Shown: piece by piece, positions 23,751 to 36,690 of the stretch
How positions within the stretch are numbered: position 1 is the stretch's first letter
How the letters are laid out: every line of letters starts with the position of its first letter
Assembly (NCBI GenBank): GCA_003255025.1
Contig: QANY01000148.1
Span: 793,204-857,203 of the forward strand
Direction: 5' to 3'
Length of the DNA: 64,000 bases
DNA from: Datisca glomerata
Taxonomy: Eukaryota > Streptophyta > Magnoliopsida > Cucurbitales > Datiscaceae
Made by a program: the position numbers and the translations under genes
The notes under the pieces: generated by a model
What the model was told of the DNA's origin: nothing
Databases searched by the model: none
What the model saw: the letters and a program-made list of their open reading frames with translations, nothing else

Positions 23751-26577
23751 ATACTTTATATCATAAAAGATATGATAGATCACGAAAGAAAGTGATTCTA
23801 CTAAATTAAATTTCTAGCTCGTTATATTAAGTATCATATTATTACATAGTATTGCTCTAAATTTTCTCTTAGAATTTATGTCCTTATATTTTCAATGAAA
23901 TCTTAACTCTCTCTTATTTACTATTGACTTGAGCATTGAATACATCTGTTTTTCTATATCTTAAGAGTCAAATGAGACAAAATATATTTATGGACGACTT
24001 CTCCTAACTATAATTTTACTATTCTAATACTATGCTTTATTATTTTCATAAGGTTAATTGGCTACAGACGACTAGTTTACAAGTATACCCATACATATAT
24101 AAAACCTTTTTACTATATAAATTTAATGCATTACTTAATTATCCTCATTAGTATATTAACATTTTAATTTTAATTAATTACTACTTAATAATTTAATCAT
24201 TAATTAAGTGGGTTTTAAATATCATGTGTTTATTTTAGTCAATTGAATTTTTTATTTTCTAAAAAAAAATACTTTTGGTCTTTTGGTATTGGGATTTTTT
24301 AGATAAAAAGACCTTTTAAAAGTACATTTTGAAAAAAACGAGCCAACAATATTTTTCAAGAATAAGACATTTTGACTTGTAGAAAGAATTTTTTACCCCT
24401 TTATGTAAAACAAGTCTCAAATCCTAAACAAAATCTATAGAAAGGAAAATGAATAAGCCAAAAACTAATTGCTCAATAGTTTCTGTAAACTACTTGCTAT
24501 GAGCAAGCAATTTTATATTTCTATATTAACAAAAATTAATTAAGGTAAAAAATATTTGATTAAGTAGTTTATTAAACCTGGACAAATAAAAATAAATAAT
24601 GTAAAAATTACTTGTTAAGAGCAATTAGTTTTTATGATTCATAGCAAATAAAATTTAAAAAAGAAAAAATTACTTACTCATATCAACTGTCTTTAATGAA
24701 AACAAGCATAAAGTAGTTTCATAGTAAAAAAACATAAATTCCTGACTTTAAAAACTGTCTATATATCCTATTTAACTTTTCATATGGTCTTTCTAAAAAA
24801 AACCTTTGGCATTTGATTTAGATGGTAAAATATTTATTTCATCATAGTTAGAAGCCAACATTTAACCTCACTTGGGTCAATACTCTAACTTAACTTTATA
24901 CTGTCATTTTTCCATCATAAAGCATTCATTGTTGGTAAAAAATTCAAGCTCGATCGGCATTCGTAAGAAAATAATCTCCTTAGCATTCACTAATATCTTA
25001 TCTTGTTTTTTCCATTAAAAATACAGTCATCCATGTTTTTTGTATCTAGTTTCTTCATACTGCATTGCAAGCACATCGCTTTTGCTTTAAACCAATCTCT
25101 CTCATTTGATCTGCTCAGTCAAATCAACTCTCCTGCATGTTATCTCATGTCAGGTGTCGTTGATCTATCTGATGGGGATTCATCATTTTCTTTATTTCAA
25201 TATGTTGTATCATCCTAAGAGGTGGAATTCCCTATTCAAATAGAAAAATTCCTCCCATTTTTCTTTAGAAAAAACTTCATTAGAAAACAAAATAGAAAAA
25301 AAAGATGAAATTGGAGTTCAAATATTTAGCACGATTTGTATATGGTGAAAATGTGTATCTCGAGAGAATTCACTTTAAATCTCAACAATTTGTTTGTCCC
25401 CAAGGCCTCTTAATTTTCACGAATTAGTCATTTCAATGATCTTTGATGGCCATAAGGTATCCAAAATGCAAACAAGATAGTTGTTTGTTGTCCCAACCAT
25501 ACGTCTTTGTTCCAATCCCGATAAAAAAGTGGGGTAATTTATAATAAAGTTTTTGTATCGACGGACAGGGAAAAGGTGTTACTTGTGATATTTCGGCTTA
25601 GGATGCATATTATTTAGCAGTTACGAAATTGGGGATTTTGATGTAGCAAAAACTTTGACAAAACCCTACCAAAAGCCGTTGAATCGTGTACGATTACCAG
25701 CAATTGATTTTTCATAACTTGTTGAATCCTAAGATTACGAAAATTTAAGCAACAATTTCATGGATTTACAAAAAAATATCGAAAATTAGAATAAAAGAAT
25801 GATTTTTTTTATAAAAATATCATAACTGTCTCAAACAACCGAAAAAAATGAATTTATAACGTCCAGAAACCCTAAAATTAAAAAAGAAGGAAAATTACAA
25901 AAAAAAACTCAAAATTTACGATCAAAACAACTTCTAGGCCTCCGAAATTACTTAAAACAATATTTTTTGGGCTCGATATTGGGCTGTGATGGTAAACTCA
26001 ATCGCACATGTAGGTCTCTAAATAAACTTGGATTTAATATCTTATGGGTCATGTGGTTCAACCCGAGTTAAAAGTTACGTCCTTCGAAAATTGACTTACG
26101 CTGTCACGATCCATTTGTTCTAAAAATTCTAAAACTGCACTGTCCACATCAGATAGATACGATATGATTAATGATTCAACAAGGAGGTTAAGTATTCCGG
26201 TAAGTCTACAATATATAATGCAAAATTGACTAAATATTTACCTTTAACATAAAAAAAACATGCATCAACCTGGCACAAACTTGAAAAAAAGCTACACATT
26301 TTCTTTGAACATATTTTATTAAGAGTAGTGAGTCTAGCTAGATGGTGACAACTGCGGGGTGTAATGATGGCTGTGTATGTGAACCATTATTGCAATTTTT
26401 TATTAATGAGACTGAACCAAATCAGTGGTCGAACAAGAACCGATCTGGATGAACCAAACTGGCTAAATCAGAAACAATCGACCTTCTTAAGGAATAAGAT
26501 AAGCCATCAAATTAACCATGTGAAGTATGTAGTAGAATGAGAAAGAGCATGATTGCCTAACCCATAATTTTTACATG
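23751..26577. other. AT-rich intergenic DNA, no gene seen
   Basis: No domain was recognised on either strand. A 71-codon open frame at 25,003-25,218 has no known similarity and no gene context. Small GC-richer patches near 25,560-25,720 and 26,340-26,480 look like worn transposon pieces. Confidence 0.45.
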
Positions 26578-27690
26578 TGTTAGGAAATAACTGTTAGACA
26601 AAACGAATGAAGAAACTATTGTTAATTCACGCAGTTAACTTTTATTAGAGAAGATACACCCCATCTTTTATCGGGTTGAATGACCTTCCTCTCCTTAAAA
26701 ATATAATGATTCTCTAAAAACTCTTTTGTACAGTTAAGATTTTTTAATGAACTTACAATTGTTTCATACTGATCGAATATATACGTACGAAAGTATTATA
26801 TATGAAGGTATTATAGGAGATATAATTCTAATAGAATGGAAGAGAGAGACTTTATTTTTGCAGGCTTTTCACCGATTTTCCCAATGAAATTTTCTTCCTA
26901 TTTTTTCAATCCTCAATGTTGCTGTTGTTTTTCATTCGTTTGAAACTAGAGAATGTAAAGGATATAAGAAATAGACCAAGTCTATACTGGCTCAGACTTA
27001 ACCACTTCTCCTTAGATAAGGGAAGTGGCTGACTTAGTGGAGGGTGATTCCGTACCACTATCCACCTTATTTTTTTAATTTTAAATTAATTACAACAATC
27101 ACCATATAATTTAAAATTTTGAAAATATATAATTTATATGTATATACTACGATCATTTTTACTGTGTAACGGGTGTAGATACGTTCCTGACTTGAATCTA
27201 CACTTTATATTCGTAAATATCTATTTGAAGGAACCATGACGAACTAAGTCTTGAACTATGTCTCTTAGTCAAACTTTCACTTATCACTCACATAGTAAAG
27301 ACATTTTTTTTGGATTATAATATGTTTTACGTGATTAATGGTCATGAGCATGTATCTTGCCTCATGAGTATTTTTAGGGAGTAGCCCAATTTCTTAGAGT
27401 AACGACCTCACTACAACACTGACTTAGTTAAAACCTCTAAGGGTGATATGTGATCAATACCCCATAATATGCATGCCTTGGTTTCATTTAGAATTTACAT
27501 TCTTCCTTAACCATCACAATTATAGGCATTATTACCATAACAATGAGACCAGGAGGCATGAAATACTCTTCAATATATAAACATAGTGCTCTTCTAGTCG
27601 CACTACAACTTCATTTTACCCATTGAATCTCATGCATGGGATCTCCAATCACAAATATTACGTGTCTCATATGTTTACTATCTTATGGGC
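26578..27690 (-). mobile_element. 3' LTR of the decayed Copia element
   Basis: Lies directly downstream, on the minus strand, of the RNase H end of the Copia remnant. The minus-strand right end reads TTTCCTAACA (plus strand TGTTAGGAAA at 26,578), an acceptable CA terminus. The start near 27,690 is only estimated because the TG boundary is not clear. No long coding frame is present. Confidence 0.5.
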
Positions 27691-27728
27691 TTCAGTCTGA
27701 TTCCCCTTGATGATTCAATCATTCTTCC

Positions 27729-30207
27729 TCACAGTAAGTATTTTGTAAGTGGATATACAATGTTCAGCTCAAAACTGACAAAATCAAGAGTAATCACATC
27801 ATGAGTTAGCAATTGTTTAATAGAATTATGTCTAGTTCTAAGATGTGTGCTCTTCTCATTGTAATTTTTAGTATTAGCTTTTCCTATTGTAGGTTCAGTT
27901 TTACTACAGTCTAAGCCTAAAGCAATAAATTCAGTTTCCATAGTAGATCTAGATATAATAGTATGTTTTCTCATGATGTTGCACCTCCACCAAAAGTAAT
28001 ATATAACAACTAGTTGCCTTAGTTTCATTTAAATCTAAGATCCAATTTACATCATTAAGTCTTTCTAATATAGATGGAAAGACAATATTTAAAATTCCAT
28101 ATTCAACAATACATTTAACATATTTAAATATTCTTTCAATGGCGATTGAATGTTCATTACTAGGGTTACTATTATATTTGTTTAATATATTTACACTATA
28201 ATCTATATTTGGCCTAGTGCAATCTATAAGAAACAATAAAGATGTGGGGGTACAATTATGCTGAGAAATCGATTTTCGTACATTCTTTCTTAGTTTTGAA
28301 CGTGGTTGAAAGAAGTACAGACAACATTAACATCATAGTAATAAAACTTTCTAAACTAATATGCTCAATATAATGAGATTGTGACATACATATGCTTTCA
28401 TCATTTCTACAAACAAAGAATTACACATCCATTTTCAAACACTTTGACATATACACATTTATCAGAGTCATTAATCACAAGGCCAATTTAAAGTATCACA
28501 TTATCAAAATTTTACATGTCATTATTTCGGTGCATGTTTAAGCCCATAAATAGATCTTACAAGTTTGTAAATTTTATTTTCTTGTCCAGGTAAAATGAAA
28601 CATTCAGGTTGATCCATATAAATTTCTTCATTCAATTCATCATTTAAAAAAGTTGTTTTAACATTCATTTAGTGAATTTTTAATTTATAAAAAGAAGCAA
28701 TGACAATTGAAAATCTAATAGTAGTGATTCTAGTTATAAGAGAGTAAGTATCAAGAAATCTCCATCTTCTTTTTGTTTAAAACTTTTAACTACTAGTCTA
28801 GCTTTAATTTTCTATGGATCCATCCGTTCTTAACTTTTTCTAAAAATTGATTTCACAACTAATGGTTTTACATTCAGGTGGAGGATCCGTTAAAAACCAA
28901 GTTTTGTTACTCATTATAGAATCCATATCACTATTAATTGCTTATTTTCAAAAGATGTATCAATTAAAGTTATAGCTCATCATAAGATTTTGGGTCATTT
29001 TTTACAAGAAATTGATAAAAACATTACCAAAATCCTTTTCAAATCTAACTATTTTACGTTTTCTAAGCTCAAATTGATCTAAATTAGGAACTCCCCAAAT
29101 AGAACTTGAACTTTCACCATCTTGTTTACTTCAGATAATTTTTATATGAAAAATATTTTCAAAGAAAGTTGCATCACGAGACTTGACAATAGTATTTTTT
29201 TAAAAAATATCAGGTAAATCAGAAGTCAAAAGTAAAAATGATATGTTACACTATGTAAAGAATAACAAACAAAAATACAATTATTCATTTTTTGACCTAA
29301 TTTTCATTTCTTATCTATAAGAATATTAATCTTAGTCAAACACCCCACACTTTAAGAAATTTTAAATTAGGCTGGTTGTTTTTTCATTTTTCATATGATA
29401 TTTTATCAATGTTTTTACAGGGCACTCGTTTAAAATAAAAAAAAAATGAATATAAAGACTAACTCCATAAATTATCAGGCAAACTCAAACGAATTAACAT
29501 TAACCTTATCTAACAAAGTAGGATTCTTCCCTTCAGCAATACCATTAGATTGAGATGCATAAAGAGGTGTCACTTGATGTATAGTACCACATGTATTACA
29601 GGCATCATTCATTCCAATTGAAACATACTAAGCTCTTCTATGATATTTTAACATTTTTACTTTCTTTTCAAGTTAATTTTTTTAATTTTTTAACTAATCA
29701 AATAGATGTTATAAAATATTTCTCGTCACTACATGTCAAAGTATTTTTACAATCAGATATCACTATAAATTAATTCAAGCAGTGTAGTTTCTCTTTCTAC
29801 TTATTTAAAATGCTTTATCGGTTGTTTTGCTTGCACATAAAGTTCACACTTTCCTTCCGTGTTGAATTTTGATTTAAAAGTCAAATCAATGTCCATCATT
29901 GTTTTAATAGAATTAAAATTAACATGCTCATGTCTACCGTACAAGAATTAGAGCATTCAACATTTGCAACGGATATTGAAGAACTAGAAATTTCATTACC
30001 CCATCCAGATGAAATGACATTCAATTTGTATAAACCATTTACCAAATATTCTTTGCCAATAAAATTATCGTGTCTACTAATAACAACTATATTTGACTCA
30101 AACACAATTTTAAAACCATGACTATCTAACATAAAAACACTAACTATATTTTTCTTAATTTCTAGAACGTGTATAACATTATTGAACAAGTAAAATTTCA
30201 CATGACA
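27729..30207 (-). pseudogene. Copia pol remnant (pre-integrase, RT, RNase H)
   Basis: Copia-type polyprotein read from high to low coordinates. A GAG-pre-integrase-like segment lies at 30,201-29,896 (FNNVIHVLEIKKNIVSV, NFIGKEYLVNGLYKLNV). The reverse transcriptase part is at about 28,900-28,500 (DVKTTFLNDELNEEIYMDQP and KIYKLVRSIYGLKHAP). The RNase H part is at 28,236-27,729 (DCTRPNIDYSVN, NPSNEHSIAIERIFKYVK, ISRSTMETEFIALG, RTRHNSIKQLL, NIVYPLTKYL). Stops and frameshifts between blocks show it is dead. Gag, protease and 5' LTR are missing; the coding similarity stops at 30,207, where another LTR begins. Confidence 0.88.
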
Positions 30208-30702
30208 TGGGGTAAGATCTAGACCGAAGACTCCATCAAAGAGGATAGAGCGAGAAGCGTAAGATCAACTAGGCGGTTATGAAGAACATATCAATCAGAC
30301 GAAAATACATGGGTTGTCGACGTGACAGTCCAAAGAAAAACTAATCAAGACCATTAGATTGATCAGATGGTCAAGATTTACTAAGTTGTTAATGTTGATA
30401 AGCTAGATCTCAGGAAATGTTTTATTGATCCTATTTTCAGATAGAAATAGATAAACTGTATTAGATTTCATATAACTGATTGAAAGCCTATAAATAAATA
30501 TAAGATGTTACTACAAACAGGAGAGAACAACTATCAACAGTCATTAGCTTGTAAACCCTTTTCTCCATAAAGAAATACTATCAAAATCACTCGTGGCGTA
30601 TTTATTCTCTCATTCTCTCTCTTAATTATTCTCTATATTTTTATATTATGATGTAGAGAATTCACGATCAATTATCAAAGACCGTGAATATTTTTCTTTA
30701 CA
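30208..30702 (+). mobile_element. LTR copy A, Ty3-like family
   Basis: Starts near TGGGGTAAGATCTAGAC, with a TATA box at about 30,490 (CCTATAAATAAAT) and a CT-rich leader (TCTCTCATTCTCTCTC). It ends TTTCTTTACA. The next bases, TTTGGTGCTTTTACTGAG, look like the post-LTR primer-binding region of many Ty3 elements, so this is a 5' LTR with some internal sequence behind it. It is similar to copies B (32,671) and C (41,518, minus). It abuts the broken Copia pol. Confidence 0.7.
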
Positions 30703-30720
30703 TTTGGTGCTTTTACTGAG
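30703..30720 (+). promoter_or_regulatory. Primer-binding-site-like sequence after LTR A
   Basis: TTTGGTGCTTTTACTGAG directly follows the CA end of LTR A. TTTGGTGCTTTCATTGAG-like sequences occupy this position in related plant Ty3 elements. An ATG at 30,724 follows (MKKKLKKS), possibly the remains of a gag start. Confidence 0.5.
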
Positions 30721-32670
30721 AGATGAAAAAAAAACTTAAGAAATCCCTCCATTAAACGCTCAAAACCAAATCAGGCGCTCTTTCAACAACGGAAGTAAAA
30801 GAAGAAACGTATGTAGAACTAGGCATGAAAATGACTACAGAACCTAAAACAGAGTGAAAAATGGTAAATTCACTCATTCGTATTCAATTGATTTATCTAT
30901 TTTGTATAATTATTATTTAAAAAAATATTATTAACACAATTCGTGGAATTAAATTTGACAAAACTCACAAAATGCTACCCACGAACTGCCGTACGATCGA
31001 AAGTCAAAAAACTCTTCCTTACCTAGGAACAATCTAGGGGTTGTGGTCTGGTAGAATTAGAATAAAGTTATGCTACACCAAAAGAGTAAGAACTACTCGA
31101 AGGGTGTGGCCTCCCTAGGCACCTTGGATGTGCCCCTTCGATGAAAAAGGGTAAAATGGACGCGAGTCATCCTTAGAGAGTCGGGTATGTCCCCGCGGTG
31201 AGTTGAGATGGCTCAATCCGCCCCCATGATGGGTTGGGACACCCTTAACCCGCCCCCATGACGGTTTGAGGAGTCTCAACTCACCTGCATGATGTGCGGC
31301 TCGTGCCTTGTTGTACGCGTCTCGTTGTTCGTCCTCCGCCGGGGAAACTCTACGATGAGGAATCTCCTTCGGGGTCCATTGTGCAATGCGAGTCTAACGA
31401 CTGTAGTCTGACTGCTCGATGCCGCTAAGGCATGACCAGTTGAGATAATGACGAATGATAACAATTATGGACGCTATGTTGTTTTAAGCTCATAATCATG
31501 TGTAAGGCATGTCATGTGATTTGCATGTAATTGATAGAGACATTCGTGTGGTCCCCACTCGATCCCATCTATATAAAGGAGTCCCTAGCACCCTTATTGA
31601 GGCACCACTTTCACCAGTTCCGAGACCCAAACCTCAAAAATATTCTCCACTCGAAGTTCTCGCTCACTTTAGAGTTTTAGGGTATTTCTCACCTTCTGAC
31701 GGTTGCCTAAGGTTATTTGTGCTTTACCCTCCGACCACCAACTCTCACGTTCCCAGCCGTACTTGGCATAGACTAAATCATTTATACACACATCACCATA
31801 AAACCCCTAAACACCTTTGTTTTTTGAAGTTTTTCTTATTTAGTATCTCTTTAAAAAAGGTTTGAAAGAATCAGTTTGAATTCAGAAAAATTATAAAATT
31901 AAACTACTCTACTCCTATGATTACCTTATAGGCACGACTAAACTATTCATATTCATAAGATAAAATTGCAGTGTGACAATCTTTGAGTTTTCTCAAGTAC
32001 GTGTGCTTGGTTTACTTCTCCATTCATTGTTAGTACATTGAGGCATTCGAGTAACCCTTGCACGCACAAACTGCTTGTTCCACATCCTCATTATCGAAAG
32101 AAACACATGCTCATGCTCTTCTATGACAAAGAACGGCTTATTTTACGTACATGCATCCCCTGGCCCATGTTCTCCTTTGTCTTTTCCTTCTGTGAGCTAA
32201 CATTTGACTGAATTCTGAGTTTGTATTTGCAGGATTCAAGCTTGTGATTTTTGAACATATGGCGTGTGCGTTGATTCGACAGCTGGTGAGGTACACGAAA
32301 TGTTGACTTTATTATCAGTCAACGCCCATGTGAGACTCATGATTGTCTTTAATGAATATTCGAGGCAAACAAAATCACGCTCAAAGCCATTCTCAATATA
32401 ATCAAATTTACCATCGAAGTTAAAAGTAAAATCACTTTCCAATGCCAAAAAATCAGTGCCAGACGGCTGTAATAAATCTAAGCAAAGCAAACTCAAAACG
32501 AGAGATTTTCTAAAAAAAGTTAACTATATATAAATAAGTCATTTTAAGTAGTCAAGTATATGCAAATAACCTAACTAAAAAATAATCCAAATGACAATTG
32601 TCATGTTACAATTTAATGATAAAAAAAACTAAACAAATATTTTTTAACAGTCAAAAGTTTACATTACACG
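30721..32670. other. Unassigned DNA between LTR copies A and B
   Basis: Perhaps the internal region of a non-autonomous element bounded by A and B, but no gag or pol similarity was found. Part of it (31,090-31,480) is GC-rich, with CCGCCCCCATGA repeated at about 31,219 and 31,250. A TATA box (CTATATAAAGG) at about 31,570 is followed by a pyrimidine-rich leader, suggesting a fragment of a different LTR. Open frames at 31,509-31,865 (+) and 32,496-32,236 (-) have no recognised similarity. Confidence 0.4.
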
Positions 32671-33257
32671 TGATAAGATCTAGACTAAAATCTTCATAGA
32701 AGAGAATATAAAACGGGAAACGTATGATCAACTAGGCGTTTATGAAGATGAGGTCAATCAGAAGAAAGTACATGGTTTGTCAATGTGGCAATCCAAACAA
32801 AAGTTAATCAAAACCGTAGACACGATCCAACAAACAGATTTAATCTGATAATTAACGCTAATATACATGATTTTAGGAGATATTCGGTTATCCCATAAAT
32901 GAATATGTATCTCCCCAAATACGGGAACATCCCCCAATATCTAGCGATAATTCTATAGATACAGAGATATTCTTCCACATATTTAGTGATAATTCATTTA
33001 TTAAAAAATATATTATTAAATTCTGTAAAAAGTCTATAAATAGAGACATATGTAACAACAAAAAATAGGGACTGAGACCGATACAACGATGTACAATCGA
33101 AAATATAATAGAACACTATAAATATTCCTATGATTTCTCCTCTCTTTAAGGGTTTTTCACGTAAATCATGGTGTTTTTATTCTCTCATTCTCTCTCTAAA
33201 TTATTATTTTTATTATATGTTCGTAGATGATTTTGCATACTGAAAAAATCATTTACA
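32671..33257 (+). mobile_element. LTR copy B, same family as A
   Basis: TGATAAGATCTAGAC at the start, then stretches matching copy A (GATCAACTAGGCG, ATCAATCAGA, TACATGG, CTATAAATAGAGAC for the TATA region, ATTCTCTCATTCTCTCTCT). It ends ATCATTTACA. It is longer than A because of an internal stretch around 32,880-33,000. No clear target duplication or polypurine tract was found, so it may be the partner of A or an independent solo LTR. Confidence 0.65.
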
Positions 33258-33390
33258 ATTTTCATGTGATTATAGCTCCAGTATATGATCGGTATTGTAT
33301 AATTGCATGATTATTATAGACGAGAGAATTGTTCTTAATAAATATGTGTAAAATAAAAACTATAATTAATCACGATGCAAAAAATGTAAC

Positions 33391-33559
33391 TGTTAGAACA
33401 TTCGGGTCCGACGACCATGATAGACCAATCCGAACCGGTTGTGGAAGTAATGATCGGTAGTTCTTCATGTAAAAAGCTATCAATAGAACTTTATAAGGAA
33501 AACTTCCACTAGACAACATACTTACATGACATTTTAGAGAAAAAATCTATATATTTACA
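33391..33559 (+). mobile_element. Copia 5' LTR (short form)
   Basis: Starts TGTTAGAACATTCGGG and ends ATATTTACA immediately before a TGGTATCAGAGC primer-binding site. It aligns in patches with the longer inverted LTR at 43,409-43,754, for example CCAATCCGAACC against CCCGATCCGATT. It looks like an internally shortened copy. The left flank is GTAAC (33,386-33,390). Confidence 0.65.
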
Positions 33560-33560
33560 T

Positions 33561-33572
33561 TGGTATCAGAGC
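33561..33572 (+). promoter_or_regulatory. Copia primer-binding site (initiator tRNA-Met)
   Basis: TGGTATCAGAGC, complementary to the 3' end of plant initiator methionine tRNA, one base after the LTR. It starts minus-strand cDNA synthesis in intact elements. Confidence 0.9.
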
Positions 33573-34994
33573 GTGATCATGATGTTTTCGTGCTTATAGG
33601 ATTATACAAAAACGTTGTCCTCCAATTTTTTTAACCGGTTTTAATCCTAGAATTTTCTAAACACTTTGTTTTGTATTGTCTATAAGTCATATGTTCTCTT
33701 AGTTTTTCATACGCAATGTATATTTTCAAAAGTATGGTTTTTAAACATAATTTATTTGAACAATTTTTTCCTTTCCGAAAATTTAAGTGTAATAATTTAT
33801 TTATCATTGTTTATTCGTATGAATTTTGTGGGCAATTACATCGATAGTGAGAAAATTGTGATTGTGAGTGGATTGTAAGTAAATTGGCCGATAACTTTTT
33901 TTGAATTCGGTTGAAATTACACAATTTGAATTTCTTTTTTTTAATCAGTGCTTTTAACAAAGTGACTATATATTCTCCAATTGATATTAGTAATTTGAAT
34001 TCCTTACCCAATTCAATTAGGTGTTTGATTTTTTTTTTCATTTTCATTTTTTAGAGTAATTTGGATTGATCTTCACAACATAATTTAAATGAGATTCTTC
34101 AGTCTAAACTAGAGTATATATTTCGAATAGATCAAATTTTTATATATATAAGATGATAGTCATACTAAATTTTTAATTGATATAATTTTTTTGTATGTTC
34201 ATAGAAAGATGGATTGATGTCTAGATTACGAAGGATCGTATATTTTGTACTATGAGCTTTGTGAGTATAAAATGGATCTACATCACAATATGGTTAAATA
34301 TGCAGTACATTAGAGTAAAATGTACAACAAACTACAAAAAAAAGGGCACGAAAATTGCGATAGATGTATGGAAAATTATTCTCAATTCCTTGTCAGGCTC
34401 ATGGAAGCAGATAAAAAAGAGATCATTCCTTTAAACAATACTAGAGCATTGTAGAAGATCTCATATATGAGTTTCATCGATTCACTACATTATCATAATT
34501 CGTAAATATTCATTTCGCAAGGCTAGGCCTTGGTGTAGGCAAAAAGAGTACATATACTCAATGGAGTCTCATGTTCAAGTATTGAACACATTGTGATGTC
34601 ATTATTAAAAGATTTAAGTATCTTTTAAAATCTCACTTCTTTTGTACATATAGTGATTGTTTTAACATTATTTTCAAACTAAGTTAATATATTTACTATA
34701 GTTCTTTAATTTGTGTAGTCTCTTCATGTTGTAATATTAACTATGTGGGAGTATTATGATAAGTGAGATTAGTTTATTTTCACATGCTATGTTTTGGGAT
34801 ATAAACTAAGTAATGATGATATGATATTTTTATATGAGATACGAGTGAAAAAACTGCAAACTTTCGATTTCATGCTCAATATCAAAGCGCCATTGACTTA
34901 ATAGAATTTACCATAACATTAAGTTTTGAATGCGTGTTTTCTTTTGAAGTGCTCGTAATTATATGCATTATTATGTTTATATGTTGTAGTTAAT
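33573..34994 (+). other. Copia leader region or later insertion, no gene seen
   Basis: 1.4 kb of AT-rich DNA between the primer-binding site and the gag ATG. The first 30 bases share ATGATGTTTTCGTGC with the same position in the inverted Copia at 43,380, so at least the start is true leader. The remainder has no coding similarity and may include an unrecognised insertion. Confidence 0.45.
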
Positions 34995-36690
34995 ATGGCT
35001 TCCACATCTAAAAGCATAAGAGTTGAACTTTTAATAATGGTTATAAACTGAATGATGATAATTTTGATATTAGGCATCGAAACATTTAGAATATTCTTGA
35101 AGACACGATTTTAGTATTTTTTGAAAATAGTATATTTGAACCTAAAACGAAGGACATTAGGGAGATGAATACTATAACTGTGGCATTTTGGGTCACTTTG
35201 CCCGTAAATACATTGCGCCTCCCCGTGAACCCCAAAAGGCAAGGAACTTTCTAACGTTACTCGTCGTTGTTTGCACTAGTTGTGTGTTACTTGTTAAATC
35301 TTATCCTGTGTGGACTATTGATTCGGGTGCCACTGGCTATGTGACTAGAGAGAGGATCATTTATAGAGTATAGCCGACTCCCAGTAGGAGCAAGATGGAT
35401 TTAGTAGGAAACAATATCACAGTATAAGTTAAAAGGGATTGGCACATGCAAGCTCGAGTTGTGTGGTGATCAAACCCTATCCTACATGATGTTATGCGCC
35501 TAAAATAAGATGAATTTTAGTCTATGTCATTATCCTTTTAGGTTTAGGTTTCAACATTAATTTTCATGCGAGTGGTGCAAACTTCTATTGAGATGATAAA
35601 ACCTATGGATTTGGTCACTTTCAAATGGTTTAATTGTTCTAGACATAGAATATAATAATGTGAATAATAACTATTATTTTTCTTTAATGGATCATAATAA
35701 TGTGATTGATGCTAATATTTGACATGCTAGATTGGCTCATATAGATCAAGACAAAATGAATAGACTTGCTAAAGAAGGTTTATTAGTCTCACTTGTAAAA
35801 ATTGAGTTGCCTACATGTGAGCATTTTCTTGTTAGAAAAACAACTAGGAAACCAATAGTTATTACTAAAGAAAGTTTATTAGACTCACTTGTAAAAATTG
35901 AGTTGCCTACATGGGAGCATTTTCTTACTGAAATTTGTGGTCCTATAAATGTGAAGATGAGACGTGACATTTCGTATTTCATCACTTTTATTTAAGATTT
36001 CATGCGATTCATTTATGTCTATTTAATCTCTCATAAATCTGAAGCATTTAACTGCTTTAAACGATTTATGAATTTGATTGAAAATCTAATAGACAAAATG
36101 ATAAAAGCATTAAGGCCTGACCAAGGCCATGAATATCTTTCTGATCAACGCCAAGAATTATGTGATGAAAAGGCATATCTAGACAATTAACTATTCTTGG
36201 AACTTTGTAACATAATGGTGTTGCAAAAAAAAGAATACAACTCTCTTCGATATGGTAGTCTATGATTGGCACAAGCAAGCTTACCCATTTCATATTGGAG
36301 AGATACGTTGTTTACTGCTACGTATCTACTTAACCGTGCACCTTCAAAATAAGTTACTTCCACCATGTATGAACACTGGACGGTCAAGAATCCTGACTTA
36401 AGTAATCTATGACCTTAGGGGTCAATAGCTTATGTTCGTAATTCCTCTCATAAACACGGTAAACTTTGACTGAGAGGTAATAAGTCCATTTTCATAAGAT
36501 ATTATGAACACTTCAAATGATACATGTTCTTTGATGAGCAAATCGATGAAAGTTTTTTTTTTTGAATTTGAAAGGATTTAGGATCCTTAAGATATTTTCT
36601 TGGCATTGGAATTGTGTTTTCAAGAAAATGAATATTTATATCCTAAAGGAAATACACTCTGAATTTTTTAAAGGAGACGGTATACTGGGT
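34995..36690 (+). pseudogene. Copia gag-pol with internal deletions
   Basis: Gag starts at the ATG 34,995 (MASTSKSIRVEL) and soon jumps to a worn zinc knuckle (NCGILGHFARK, about 35,170-35,205, with two metal ligands lost). Protease follows (WTIDSGATGYV, about 35,310-35,345). The GAG-pre-integrase (HARLAHIDQDKMNRLAKEG, 35,725-35,780) and integrase (GPINVKMRRDISYFITFI, YVYLISHKSEAFNCFKRFMN, about 35,940-36,420) come next, then an integrase-linker segment (FDEQIDESFF). At about 36,560 the sequence passes directly to the C-terminal part of reverse transcriptase (IFSWHWNCVFKK, ILKEIHSEFFKGDGILG), so most of RT is missing. Many stops and frameshifts are present. The fragment ends abruptly near 36,690. 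Confidence 0.88.
35771..35962 (+). repeat. 96-bp in-frame tandem duplication in integrase
   Basis: Two neighbouring copies, 35,771 and 35,867, of the segment coding KEGLLVSLVKIELPTCEHF. The period of 96 bp is 32 codons and keeps frame. It copies the end of the pre-integrase zinc-binding region (normally CEHC); the second copy has W in place of C. Confidence 0.85.

Noticed and set aside
25003..25218. Possible small secreted or membrane protein
   Set aside because: No conserved motif, AT-rich context and no gene structure around it.
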